Below are positions 1 through 9,400 of a DNA stretch of 39,869 nt, piece after piece. The stretch's first letter is position 1, and the number at the start of each line of letters is the position of its first letter. This DNA is from a virus: positions 1 to 39,869 of IMG/VR virus record IMGVR_UViG_3300021961_000231. One strand, 5' to 3'. The notes under the pieces were generated by a model. That model searched no databases and had not been told where the DNA came from. It saw only the letters and a list, made by a program, of their open reading frames with translations. Position numbers and translations under genes: made by a program.

Positions 1-73
1 TGTTAGCGGCAAAGTCGATCGTGTCTAGTCCCGTGCCGCCATCGACAACAGGCTCCAGCCCATCACCAGCAGG
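1..73. repeat. Terminal overlap, left copy
   Basis: These 73 bases are identical to the last 73 bases of the window. The tail fibre chaperone gene reads in frame through the join, so this is the overlap left by closing a circular or circularly permuted genome. A biological end inside a gene is less likely. Confidence 0.95.
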
Positions 74-553
74 ATCAGCAGCAACGACAGGAGGGTGATC
101 GGGATCATTCGGCCAGATGGGGTATGCGGTGCCGGTAATGTACGCCGCTAAATCCGGGGTGTCATTAGTCGTGCCGATATGCAGCACCTTTTCGTTAGCG
201 GCCAGACGGACGGATTCGCGCCATGCCTTCCACTCGGCATCCATTGCAGTGCCGTTGTCCGCTTCACGCACCACCTGCCAGTCAGTTGGGGTTAGCAGGC
301 TGTTAGCGGTTTGACGGGTATTGCCAATCCAAAGCTTGACCAGTTCGGCGTGATCTTTGGGGATCAGCTTGCCGTCAGCGTCATAGCCCCAGTAGAAGAG
401 TTGGTCCCAAGTCGGCGGGTCGGGGACTTCGACGATGCCGATGGCTTGCTTTTCAGCGAGCGTCGATAATCTCAGCCAATTTGCGGGGTAAGAAATACCC
501 GCATGGGAAAATGCCTTGTCTAGGGGTAGCCGTTGGCCGTCTAAAAGAAACAT
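1..553 (-). CDS. Tail fibre assembly chaperone-like protein (N-terminal part)
   Basis: Starts with ATG at 553 and runs off the left edge after 184 codons. Across the circular join it continues for seven residues (STSAGIS) and stops at 39774-39776, giving 191 aa. The middle part, around SLLTPTDWQVVREADNG followed by AEWKAWRESVR, matches the pattern of the Phage_tail_APC family, small chaperones or tail proteins coded just after fibre genes (family knowledge). It directly follows the fibre gene at 612-2288 on the same strand, with 58 bp between. The first 45 residues look like a short substrate-binding lead. The end is rich in Asp, Pro and Gly and probably flexible. A minor fibre component cannot be ruled out. 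Confidence 0.65.
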   Translation of the reverse strand, partial: MFLLDGQRLPLDKAFSHAGISYPANWLRLSTLAEKQAIGIVEVPDPPTWDQLFYWGYDADGKLIPKDHAELVKLWIGNTRQTANSLLTPTDWQVVREADNGTAMDAEWKAWRESVRLAANEKVLHIGTTNDTPDLAAYITGTAYPIWPNDPDHPPVVAADPAGDGLEPVVDGGTGLDTIDFAAN

Positions 554-611
554 GGTCCTAGGTGCGTGGTTTTAGGTTAGCCCGATCAGCGTGCGCGGGC
601 GTATAAACGAC

Positions 612-2288
612 TCATGGATTGGGCTGTGCTCTAGCGTACTTAAATGGATCGCCAGTGGTCGTGATGCTGTAGCTGTAAGTGCTGACGTTTTGGTTGTAGG
701 TCGTGCTGGTGGTTCTGATCTTAAATCCGTTGCTTAGCTTGTCAGCATGAGTGCCAAATGTGACTGCATTTCCGCCAACGGTCATCGCAGTGGGAACACC
801 GTTTAAGTAGACAAAAGGACCATCGGCCACGCCATTGCCTGTGTATGTGCCGCTGGTGGTGATGGTTGTGCTGGGCAGGTTTGCCGTACAGAGCGCCTTG
901 AAGCCGCTGGGGGCCGTGTAGGCGAAGGGGCGTTGGCCGAAGTTGGCAGTAATGCTGCTCTGCCCCGACCCGCCTGAATTATCCTCCACATAGGGGAACA
1001 TACCCTCGGCGAAGGTGAATCCAGTTACACTGCCATTAGCAACACCGTTTTTATAGAAATAAATGGCCCCGTTATCACGGTCTACAGCAATGCCGCACAC
1101 ATCGCCAACATTGATGCTTGATCCATTAGTCTTGGTCCCGGTACTCGAGAAAACCGTGCCCCCTATTCCTCCGCCCAAGAAGTAAATCTCCGCATAAGCA
1201 CTGGTAGACCTGTTCTGGTACGATCCACTAATCGGCTTGGTTATACCGGCAAACGCAATATCGATGGATGGCAGTGTCGTCGATGTAACTACAATCTCCC
1301 AGTACCATTTACCAGATGACGGAATTGCAATCGTGCCAAATACAGCCCCACCTCCAGCAGAACCAGCCGTGACTACATCAAGGTTTCCATTTGATAATGT
1401 CGAACTGTTGAAGTTAGATAGCGGGTTCCAAGTGCAGTAATTCCCCCGCACCTGCCCGCCACTTCCCGTATCAACCTCGCTGCCGTTAGTGGGAACGTCT
1501 ACGAGGCTGTCGTTGCCTGCACCAGCGGTGACAGAGAGGTTGTTCACCGTCCAATCATTGCTGCCTGCAGCGTCGTAACCCAGTGCGGCATTACTGCTGT
1601 TATCGCTGAAGTCGAGGTGGAAACCGTTGGTGCCGTAGCTGCCGGTGTATTCAATCGGTTGCCAGATGCCGTTGTCGTCGAACTCACCAAAGTCGGTGGG
1701 GTCTAGCGCTTGGCCGTCGATGAAGTGGATGTCGGCCAGGTAGCCGTCGAAATAGTACGGCGAGCCTGTTCCTTCCCATCCAATTCGGTGCAAAACATTT
1801 CTATTAAAGCCTAAGTCGTAGTTGAGACTTGGGTAAGTTGCCGTGCTAAATGCCGTAACCTGGACTCCGTTAATGAACAGTCGAGCCCTGTTAGATGCTG
1901 AACCCTGCGTGGTATCTACAGAAAACACAAGATGAAACCAGGCAGAGGGATCCCTGAATACCTGAGAAGTAATCAGCATTAGCTGAGTTGTATCACTAGA
2001 ATCCCTGTCCCAGATCATAAAAACATCGCTACTAGTGAATGTTGCTCTAAAGAAATCGCCAGCACCATCGGCGCGGCAGATAAATAAGAACTCTTCAATG
2101 CCAAGTTTCCACCGCTTCACCCACCCCGCCCAGGTCCACGTCTTGCGGTTGCCAGCAGATGCAGGGGTGCGGTTGAGATATGCCGAATCGGCTGAGTTGA
2201 ACCGAACGCTCCTGTCAATGGTGTAGCCCGTTGGCGCTGCCGCAGCGCTCTGAAGCAGCAGCAGATTCGCGTTACCAGGAATTGCCAT
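612..2288 (-). CDS. Tail fibre or adhesin with LamG-like and SPRY-like domains
   Basis: A 558-aa virion-surface protein. Residues about 25-215 look like a concanavalin/LamG jelly roll, with the typical WTWAGWVKR and FDGYLADIHFIDGQ stretches. Residues about 320-450 look like a SPRY/B30.2 fold (KWYWEIVV, then GIAVDRDNGAIYFYKNG). Both folds bind carbohydrate or protein ligands (family knowledge), so a receptor-binding role is inferred. It follows the 802-aa fibre with a 3-bp gap and precedes the chaperone-like gene. The hydrophobic N-terminus (AIPGNANLLLLQSAAAAP) is a short virion anchor rather than an export signal in this setting. Confidence 0.75.
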   Translation of the reverse strand: MAIPGNANLLLLQSAAAAPTGYTIDRSVRFNSADSAYLNRTPASAGNRKTWTWAGWVKRWKLGIEEFLFICRADGAGDFFRATFTSSDVFMIWDRDSSDTTQLMLITSQVFRDPSAWFHLVFSVDTTQGSASNRARLFINGVQVTAFSTATYPSLNYDLGFNRNVLHRIGWEGTGSPYYFDGYLADIHFIDGQALDPTDFGEFDDNGIWQPIEYTGSYGTNGFHLDFSDNSSNAALGYDAAGSNDWTVNNLSVTAGAGNDSLVDVPTNGSEVDTGSGGQVRGNYCTWNPLSNFNSSTLSNGNLDVVTAGSAGGGAVFGTIAIPSSGKWYWEIVVTSTTLPSIDIAFAGITKPISGSYQNRSTSAYAEIYFLGGGIGGTVFSSTGTKTNGSSINVGDVCGIAVDRDNGAIYFYKNGVANGSVTGFTFAEGMFPYVEDNSGGSGQSSITANFGQRPFAYTAPSGFKALCTANLPSTTITTSGTYTGNGVADGPFVYLNGVPTAMTVGGNAVTFGTHADKLSNGFKIRTTSTTYNQNVSTYSYSITTTGDPFKYARAQPNP

Positions 2289-2291
2289 TGA

Positions 2292-4700
2292 TCAGGAGAT
2301 GTTGGTGATCAGAGTAGCTGCAATGTCAGTGCTGGTTCTCACTGTGTAGACCAACACGTCAACAGCACTTGCAGTCGTTGTCAGCGTAGGTGCGGTGCCA
2401 CCAGAGAACGACCAATACGACCCAAATGCCAATGTCCGGCTTCCGGTGCCGTCCTGCGAAATAAAAATTGCGCCACTTGCACCAGCAGTCAGGTTGGTCG
2501 GGTTAGCCAATGTCCGGTTGCCGCCCAAGGTGACGCTGAAGTTATTCGCCAAGCTGAAATCTGGCGTGATCGTCGCACCATCCGTCAACGCGGAAATCGC
2601 ACCACGCTGTTGGGCGGTAAAGGTCTGAACCGCAGATAGACCAGCCAGGGTGGTTGTGGCGTCGGGCAAAGTAACCGTGCGGTCTGCAGTCGGCTCACAT
2701 GCCAGCGTCAACTCGTAGTCGTCAGCCGTAGTGCCCTCAAGGACAACAGAGCCGTTGAAGGTGGCCGTGCCAGCAACAGTCAGCGTGCCATCAAGCGTCG
2801 TGTTGCCCGTGACATCCAGCGTGCCGGGAATATCAACGTTGCTGGTCCACTCAACACCCGTACCACCGGCATCCGTCTGGAGCAGTTGACGGGCAGCGCC
2901 GTCGGCAAGCTTGCTAACAGCAATCTCAGCAGTGGCGCTGATGTCTGCGTTGGCGATCGTGCCATCGGCAATCATCGTGCTGGTCACCGTGCCGGTGTCA
3001 CCCGTTGTGACGACAGTGCCAGTTACATCCGGGAAGGTAATGGTGCGATCCGCCGTGGGATCCACAACATCCAGGAAGGTTTCAAAGTCGTTAGCCGAAG
3101 TGCCCTCAAAGGCAAAACTTCCGCTGGTGCCAATCAGTAGTTCACCAGTGATGGTGCCGCCGCCTGCGCCAAGCTTTTCGCTATCGACTTCCTCAATTGC
3201 CGTCTGGACGTTGGTGGCCGAGATATTGCCGGCAGGCGAGAAGCTGACGTTGCTTGCAACCTGTGCCGTAACGGTCTGGGAAACGTCGATCTCAGTCCAG
3301 GCCGAGCCGTTGGAAAGGATGATGTCCGGCGGGCTCAGTGCAACGTTGGGGGCATTGCCGCTGGTGATCGTGCCAGCTTCCGAAACCACTAAGTAGTAAC
3401 GGTTGTTAGCCGTGGCGGCTGCAGGCAAAGGGTTACCGACAACAAGGCCGACAGCCGTACCTTCAGCCGTGACCGAAGCAACAAGACCAGTGCCGCCACC
3501 AGCGGATGCGTCAAACGTTCCAGCAAAAACAATCTCACCGACCGAGATGCCGATGGGCTGGAAGACGTTGCCGTCCCAGAGGAACAGGTCGCGGGACAGC
3601 GGGTTGAAGAAGAACTGACCGATGTGGTCAGCGGTGGGCTGGTTTTCGCCAATCTTGGAGACGGCGTAGTTGGCCAGCTTGCTGCCGGGAACTGTATTAG
3701 TGCCAAGGCGGGCAACATCTAGGGTGCCGCTGGTCAGCAGTGCGGCGCTGTGGTTTGGAAGGTCAGCATCGGCAAGAGCTGCGCCAGAGCTGACGTGGCC
3801 TTGGCCGTCAATCGTGACCTTGGTGTAGGTGCCGGCAGTAGCAGAGTTGATGTGATTGAGGTTGCCCGAACCATCAACAGAAAGACCGGTGCCGGGAATA
3901 ACGGCGCCCTTTGCAGAGCCCGTGGCGGCAGGCAGGTCACTGCTGATAACAGTGCGGCCATTGGTAACGAGACCCTTGGCGTTGTAGGTGACTAGGCCGT
4001 AGGTGACGTTGGCGGCTACGTCGTTGTCAATCTCCAGGACGGCCCCGTCCATGCGGAGACCTTCGCCGTTAATAGCGACGCCGCCGCGAGCGCTTGTTGT
4101 CGGGGCGGGAAGGTCGTCACCAGTAATGGTGCGGTAGCTAACGGCGCCAGCAGAAGCAGCCGGACCAGCAAGGAATTGAGCAGCGGCTGTCGTGTTATCC
4201 AGCGTTGCGCTGACAGTTACGTCGTTGCCGCTAGTAGTAACAACGATGTTGATCGTGCCCGCCGTGCTGCCGACAACGGAGCCGACAGAACCAGCAGCCT
4301 TAAAGCTGACCCAGGCGCTGCCATCCCAGATGTAGGCGTTGTCGTCGTCGGTGTCGAGAGCAATCTGACCAATAAATGCGCCAGAGGCAGGCAGGGTGGT
4401 GACCAGATCGACGGTGGATTCGTCGCCCAGCTTTGCTGCGGTAACAGCGTCGTCTTGAATCTTGGCTGTGGTTACAGCGTCAGTCGCCAGAGAAGCGGCA
4501 ACAATTGAACCCGAGCCAAACAGGATCTTGGCGCTTGGGATTGTGGCATCCGCAATCAGCGTGGTGGCGTTACCCACCATGTCGGTCACGGTGATCTTTT
4601 TGGTCTCACTCGCAGAGACATCAACGATCGGCAGCAGGTCACCGCTGGCTAAATTCGCCCCCGCAAGAGCTGTTAGTTCGCTAATCCGAAGGTCAGCCAT
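2292..4700 (-). CDS. Large repetitive tail fibre protein
   Basis: An 802-aa, Thr/Ala/Gly/Asp-rich, low-charge protein with beta-type repeats and no transmembrane segment. A unit of the form EGTxAxDxE...PTADRT(I/V)T(F/L)PD occurs twice, near residues 530 and 652. Other parts resemble TSTMIADGTIANADIS linkers and a C-terminal GGNRTLANPTNLTAGASG block that is common in trimeric phage fibres (family knowledge). N-terminal residues MADLRISELTAL resemble the start of many cyanophage fibre proteins. It lies between the 297-aa tail protein and the LamG/SPRY fibre. Host adsorption is the likely job; the receptor is unknown. Confidence 0.8.
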   Translation of the reverse strand: MADLRISELTALAGANLASGDLLPIVDVSASETKKITVTDMVGNATTLIADATIPSAKILFGSGSIVAASLATDAVTTAKIQDDAVTAAKLGDESTVDLVTTLPASGAFIGQIALDTDDDNAYIWDGSAWVSFKAAGSVGSVVGSTAGTINIVVTTSGNDVTVSATLDNTTAAAQFLAGPAASAGAVSYRTITGDDLPAPTTSARGGVAINGEGLRMDGAVLEIDNDVAANVTYGLVTYNAKGLVTNGRTVISSDLPAATGSAKGAVIPGTGLSVDGSGNLNHINSATAGTYTKVTIDGQGHVSSGAALADADLPNHSAALLTSGTLDVARLGTNTVPGSKLANYAVSKIGENQPTADHIGQFFFNPLSRDLFLWDGNVFQPIGISVGEIVFAGTFDASAGGGTGLVASVTAEGTAVGLVVGNPLPAAATANNRYYLVVSEAGTITSGNAPNVALSPPDIILSNGSAWTEIDVSQTVTAQVASNVSFSPAGNISATNVQTAIEEVDSEKLGAGGGTITGELLIGTSGSFAFEGTSANDFETFLDVVDPTADRTITFPDVTGTVVTTGDTGTVTSTMIADGTIANADISATAEIAVSKLADGAARQLLQTDAGGTGVEWTSNVDIPGTLDVTGNTTLDGTLTVAGTATFNGSVVLEGTTADDYELTLACEPTADRTVTLPDATTTLAGLSAVQTFTAQQRGAISALTDGATITPDFSLANNFSVTLGGNRTLANPTNLTAGASGAIFISQDGTGSRTLAFGSYWSFSGGTAPTLTTTASAVDVLVYTVRTSTDIAATLITNIS

Positions 4701-4745
4701 ACCGCCTAAGCCGACAGAGCACTGTTACCAACTAGCTTAGCCGGC

Positions 4746-5639
4746 TCAAGCAATGTCTTCCTGCAACAGTGATGCTGTTGAATTTTGCTCCAGGCGAATA
4801 TCACCGGCATCTTCTTGCAGCACCTTGTTTGAAGGCGTCGTCTTGGCAAGCAGGCGGATTGGGCCAGTAGTCACAAAATCGGCGCTGACTTCAACCGCGT
4901 TTTCTGGTGAAAAATTGACGCCAGCTTGGGTAATTAAGCCTTCAACTTCGTACCAAATTTCGTCGTCAATTGACGTGCCATCGCCAATCTCGTTGCCGAC
5001 CTTCAGATAAAACTTGCTGCCAAACTTGGAGCCAACCTCTGTGCGGACGGCAAGCTGCAATAAGTAATGAGCAGATTCCGCGCTGGATTGTTTGGCGTAG
5101 GACGGCAGGTACTCCCAGTAAGCGCGGAAAGTCCCACTGCCGCTGATGAGGCTGGAATACTGCGACCGGAACTCATCGCCAAGAGCTGTAACGTCAACTG
5201 CTTCGCGGTTTGTATTTAACTCGAAATATGTGCACTGCGCCAGGATGTGCGGGATCAAATTAGATACCCGAACTGCAATCGGGATGTCGCGTGCAATCGA
5301 AGTCAGCACAATGGCCTGACTCTGCAAACCCTCGATCGATTTATCAAAGGTGTCGTAAAGGCGAATGCCGCCCAGTTCATCAACATTGATGTACCAGTGG
5401 CCAGCATCTTGGACAGTGCCGACACCCCAGCCGGTTGCATCTACAAAGTCAAGATCAGTGCCGTCAGTGGTGCGAATTTCTAGTTGATCGCCGCTGTGGA
5501 GAAAGCCGGAATCAAAATCAAAACTGAAGCGGCGGCGGCTGACATTAACGTCGCCGGGATTGACCACAGAGGTCTTTTCGGCAAGCTCGGAGCTACGCCG
5601 TAATTCGACCAGACCGTAACTGCCGAGATAGACGCTCAT
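4746..5639 (-). CDS. Minor tail protein with a tail-tube-like segment
   Basis: A 297-aa protein without a recognised family name. Residues about 137-175 hold CTYFELNTNREAVDVTALG, then a SGSGTFRAYW strand. This is the same order of strands and turns as in the tail tube protein at 14518-15276 and the 141-aa protein at 5639-6064. The last 70 residues carry a further beta block. ATG at 5639 overlaps the stop of the 141-aa gene by one base. Position between tip protein and fibres suggests a structural role in the tail tip, joining fibres to the tube (inference). Confidence 0.55.
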   Translation of the reverse strand: MSVYLGSYGLVELRRSSELAEKTSVVNPGDVNVSRRRFSFDFDSGFLHSGDQLEIRTTDGTDLDFVDATGWGVGTVQDAGHWYINVDELGGIRLYDTFDKSIEGLQSQAIVLTSIARDIPIAVRVSNLIPHILAQCTYFELNTNREAVDVTALGDEFRSQYSSLISGSGTFRAYWEYLPSYAKQSSAESAHYLLQLAVRTEVGSKFGSKFYLKVGNEIGDGTSIDDEIWYEVEGLITQAGVNFSPENAVEVSADFVTTGPIRLLAKTTPSNKVLQEDAGDIRLEQNSTASLLQEDIA

Positions 5640-6064
5640 TACAAGGTTGCGGTGGTCAGAGCACCAGTGGCTTGGAAGTTGATTTGAGCTGAGACGACTT
5701 CACCGACTGAAGCGCCAATGCTGACGCTGGTGATGTAGGCCGTCAAAGTTACGTCGTTGTTGCCTTGGTCGCTAGTAAGACGCAAAGTAAGACTCACCGT
5801 GTCGCTGGTGGTGACGTTGCCGGTTCGTACCAGCTTGCGCAGCAGTGTGCTTGCGTCGTTGGTGTTATCTGCATCGACGTAGTACAGCAGGCTGGCGCTG
5901 CCGCTAAAGCTTTGGACGCCCGGCACATAGTTGCGCTGATTGTCGCCAAGGGTTGTTGTCTCCAGAGTTTCTAGGTCAGCCTGGAGCGTCCAGTTGGTCA
6001 CCTTGACCAAGGTGTCGGAGCCCAGAAGCAGGCGTCCGTCGCGTCCGGTAAAAATCTGGGCCAT
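5639..6064 (-). CDS. Small tail-tube-like protein
   Basis: A 141-aa protein with the hallmarks of a siphophage tail tube subunit: KVTNWTLQADLETLETTTLG at residues 21-40, then a VPGVQSFSGSASLLYYV strand pair, and a closing VSAQINFQATGAL strand. It lacks the inserted domain seen in the 252-aa tube protein. Its place after the tip protein, not between terminator and chaperone, is unusual for a main tube protein. It may form a terminal ring or a fibre collar (inference). Confidence 0.6.
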   Translation of the reverse strand: MAQIFTGRDGRLLLGSDTLVKVTNWTLQADLETLETTTLGDNQRNYVPGVQSFSGSASLLYYVDADNTNDASTLLRKLVRTGNVTTSDTVSLTLRLTSDQGNNDVTLTAYITSVSIGASVGEVVSAQINFQATGALTTATL

Positions 6065-6073
6065 GACTTTAGT

Positions 6074-6448
6074 TTAGAGAACGCCGACGAGCTTGACTTG
6101 GACGCTGCTAACTCCAGGGCGAACAGCGGTGATTCGCGGTGCTTCGGCATAACGCCAAGCATTTGAACCGGTTACGTCGATTGAACTGCTAGTGCCGCCC
6201 CAGCCTGTCCGCACGTTGCTTGGGACAGTAAATGTCTGGTATGTGCCTTGTACTTCGTCGAAGTGAGTTACGAACAGGCCGGCATTTGCGTCGGTGATGT
6301 TGTCGTAGTTCAGCTCCAGCGTCATGTTGGTGCGCTGGTTGCCGTAAAGGACGCGAACCTCAGCGCCGGATTGGGCCTTGAAGGTTTTGATCGGATAGTT
6401 GCCGGGGTCAAAGTTCCGCCCGGTTGGTTGGAGAGTTGGAAAGGCCAT
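6074..6448 (-). CDS. Minor tail protein, small
   Basis: A 124-aa protein of beta-type composition (FPTLQPTGRNFDPGNYPIKTF, VRVLYGNQRTNMTLELNYDN). The start ATG at 6448 overlaps the stop of the J-like gene. The pattern of a short conserved lead, a strand with NMTLEL and a closing PGVSSVQVKLVGVL recalls small distal-tail proteins of lambda gpM type, but I cannot name the family with certainty. Co-transcribed with tail tip genes. Confidence 0.5.
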   Translation of the reverse strand: MAFPTLQPTGRNFDPGNYPIKTFKAQSGAEVRVLYGNQRTNMTLELNYDNITDANAGLFVTHFDEVQGTYQTFTVPSNVRTGWGGTSSSIDVTGSNAWRYAEAPRITAVRPGVSSVQVKLVGVL

Positions 6449-9400
6449 CAGGAGTCAACCAAGAACAGAGCGGAGTTGGTAACGTCTTGCGCAATCAGGC
6501 TGCGGAATTGTTCATCGCAAGGGAACTCCGTAGCAGTGATTTGAACGTTGCCTTCAGCATCCAGCGTAAGTTGCTCCACCATGTAGACATTCTGAGCGGT
6601 AACCGAGTTTGAGACGGTAAACACGCTGTCAAATAGCGCTGACTCCTGCACCAAACCATTGGCAACGTTCATCACGCCTTCACTGACATCCTCAGAGCCG
6701 GATTTGTAGTACAGAACGTTGTAGCTGCCGTCCGCAAAGGTAGTGGCGCTAGTGATGACGCCAGTTGCGCTGATGCTGCCGTTTTGCGCAGAGCTATAAG
6801 GATTGGCTTCGGTGACGACGCGGATGTAATCGCCGGGTGCCAGGTCAATGCCGTATGGCGATGTCTTGAAGGTGATGTTGTGGGTGATGCGGCGGCGAAT
6901 TGACATGAAGAACCGCCCGACCAGCTCAGCGTGAGCACGGCTGGTGCAGTATTGCGTCATGTCGAACTGTTCCAAGGGATCTTCACTGCTGGTGCCATCG
7001 TTCCAGCGCATGACGATGTTCTTTTCCTCTGGCAGCTGGTTTTCGCGTTCTTGGCGGAAGCGCAGCATTGCCTGGAAGTCTTTGCGCTCTTCGGCGGAGA
7101 TGTAGTTCAGCTCGAAGCTGTCTTCGTAAATGTTGCCGGCAGTGAAAAGCTGTTTGATGGTGACGGCATCAGTGCTGATATTTCCGCTTGGCGTATTGGG
7201 CAGAGCAGGCACCAGAGCAAAGCGGCCATCCATGATTGCAAAGTTGCACAGCATGAACGGGGCTGTGTCAGCGATGAACTGGCGGACGTTTACTGCGCCT
7301 GAAATTGCGCCATCGAAGAACAAGCCGTTTGTTTTGAGGAAGCGAGCTGTGCTGACAAAGCTGTCGGTGTTGATTAGCGGGGCGTTGTCTACGGACATGC
7401 CAAGTAGGTCGCCAACACCAGCCACCCGGTCGGTCAGCAAGTAATAGACGAGATCGCAGAACAGGTTGCTGGCAACGACTTGGGAGGATTCGTCTGGGTG
7501 GAAACGCTTGACCGGAATGCCGTCCTTAAGCCAGAAGCGCAGTTGATCCAGTGCAGTGAAGTTGCGGGAAGCTTTAAGTGCCAAGCCCGCAATGGTCATG
7601 TTGGTGTACTCGGGAACTTGGTCATTGCTGGCAATTTCGTTGACGTAAACAACGGTGTGCTCAGGGCTGTTGGCGTTCGACTTTTCAACCAAGCTGCCGT
7701 ACAGGCTTAGGTCGCCGTACATGCTTTGTTGCTCGAAGGTACGACCCTCGTACTCGTAGGTTTCGGTTATGCGCAGGCCACGGGATTCAATAACAAAGCG
7801 TGCGCCAACTTGGCTGCCGGGTCTGCGGAAAGGGTTGTTGCTATCGACGGTCAGCAAATAATCGAAAGTGTCGCCCAGTTGCCATTCACTAGACACGTAG
7901 TTGGTGTCTTCAGAAACGACGATTGTTGGGGCGCTCCAGAAGCGGGTTTGACCACTCCAATGGCCCTCGACGTATTGAACACGGCTGGTAAGGAGCAGGC
8001 GGATGCCGTCGCCACGAATGTTGGTGGTGTCGAGTGTGAAGGTGCGGGTGGTGCCGATGTCGTAGTTGCGGGCCGGGCCGAACATCTCTTCGTACCAGGC
8101 TTGGCTGCGACCTTGGACTGCATCAACCGAAATAACACCGGTTACGCGGCGGCGCTGACTGATGTTGTTAAACACCGGACTGCTAGGAGGTTCGCGGAAC
8201 GGGTTGCTGCTCTGGACCGAGAAGGTAACGAGGTATTCGCTAAGGATGTCCCAGTTGGTCGAGCTTTCAATGATGGTTTCCTGCTGAATCAACCAGACAT
8301 GGCTTTGTGCTGAAAAATGAGGCTCAGGAAATTCGTGCTTCTGAAGCGTGTAGCGGACTTTGTACCACCGACCGCCGGATACGTTATGGGTGTATTCGAA
8401 CGTGGCTTGAGCGCCCGCGCCACCGGGATAGTTCTGGGCTGAGCCAATGCCTGCGCGGTTACTGAGCTCCCAAGTAAATGACCCGTTGCGGCCTTCGATG
8501 TAGCCAAAGCTGGGGTCGGTGACCCAATCAAGAAACTCGCTCGCTGAAATCCGGGTTTCGGCGCCTTGCTCGTCCGGCAGCAACGTGACAATGCCAACGC
8601 TTGTGGGACGGTCGTTTACAACCGTGCGGTCTTGGTAAGTGGCAAGGTTGCGGAACTCTGAGTTCTGCTGGATTTCCAGCTTGGTGACAGTCGTGCCAGT
8701 GCTGACAACCTTGAAGGTGCCGTAAGCAGTCGTGTAGTTGGCGCTGAGAACTTGGCGCTCAGAAGCAACGTTGGTAGAGCCGCCATGGTGCAGATACCAG
8801 AACTCCGCGTCGTCGGGGGAATGGCGGCCAATGTCTGCGCCATTTTTGGGGATGAACTGGAACTCGTACTGGCGCTCATCAGGATGCACCAGGCGGATGA
8901 AGTTGTACTGATCGACAGGCTGACTGCCGATGATGCAGAACTGTTCGCCCAGCGGTTGCCAGATGTACTCGTTGCCGGAAGGATCTAAGCCGGCGGGACG
9001 CAGGAAGATCGTGAATAGTGAAGCTCGCTTGATATACGAATTGATCGTGCCTGTTTGGACGGTGACCCGTGCGTTGTCCAGCGCCACGAGCTGTTGAGGG
9101 CTCATGATTGTCTGGAAGTTGCAAAGTCCGTTCAGCCGTTGGAATACGTTGCTGCGGATTCCGATTTCGGTGACTTCACAGGGGCGGGTGTTACGGACAG
9201 TTGCTTTGGCAAAACGGGTTAGCGGCCACCAAGCCACGCCGCAGTTGTATCTCTCAATTGAGCTGTTATCAGAAACGTAATCAGCACGGAGCATGTGCTG
9301 GGATACCAGGCCGATGTCATTGACTGCGGGCGCATTTACGTCAATGCACTTCAGCTCAACAACCTGGTCTTGTTTATCTTCAATTTTCCAGATAGCGCGG

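Noticed and set aside
580-600. GCCCG/CGGGC hairpin between the LamG/SPRY gene and the chaperone gene
   Set aside because: Only five base pairs and no T run on the transcribed strand; too weak to call a terminator.
7726-8313. 195-codon plus-strand frame opposite the J-like gene, and similar long frames at 14701-15291 and 11940-12470
   Set aside because: Antisense shadows of well-supported structural genes, with no start context and no recognisable pattern.
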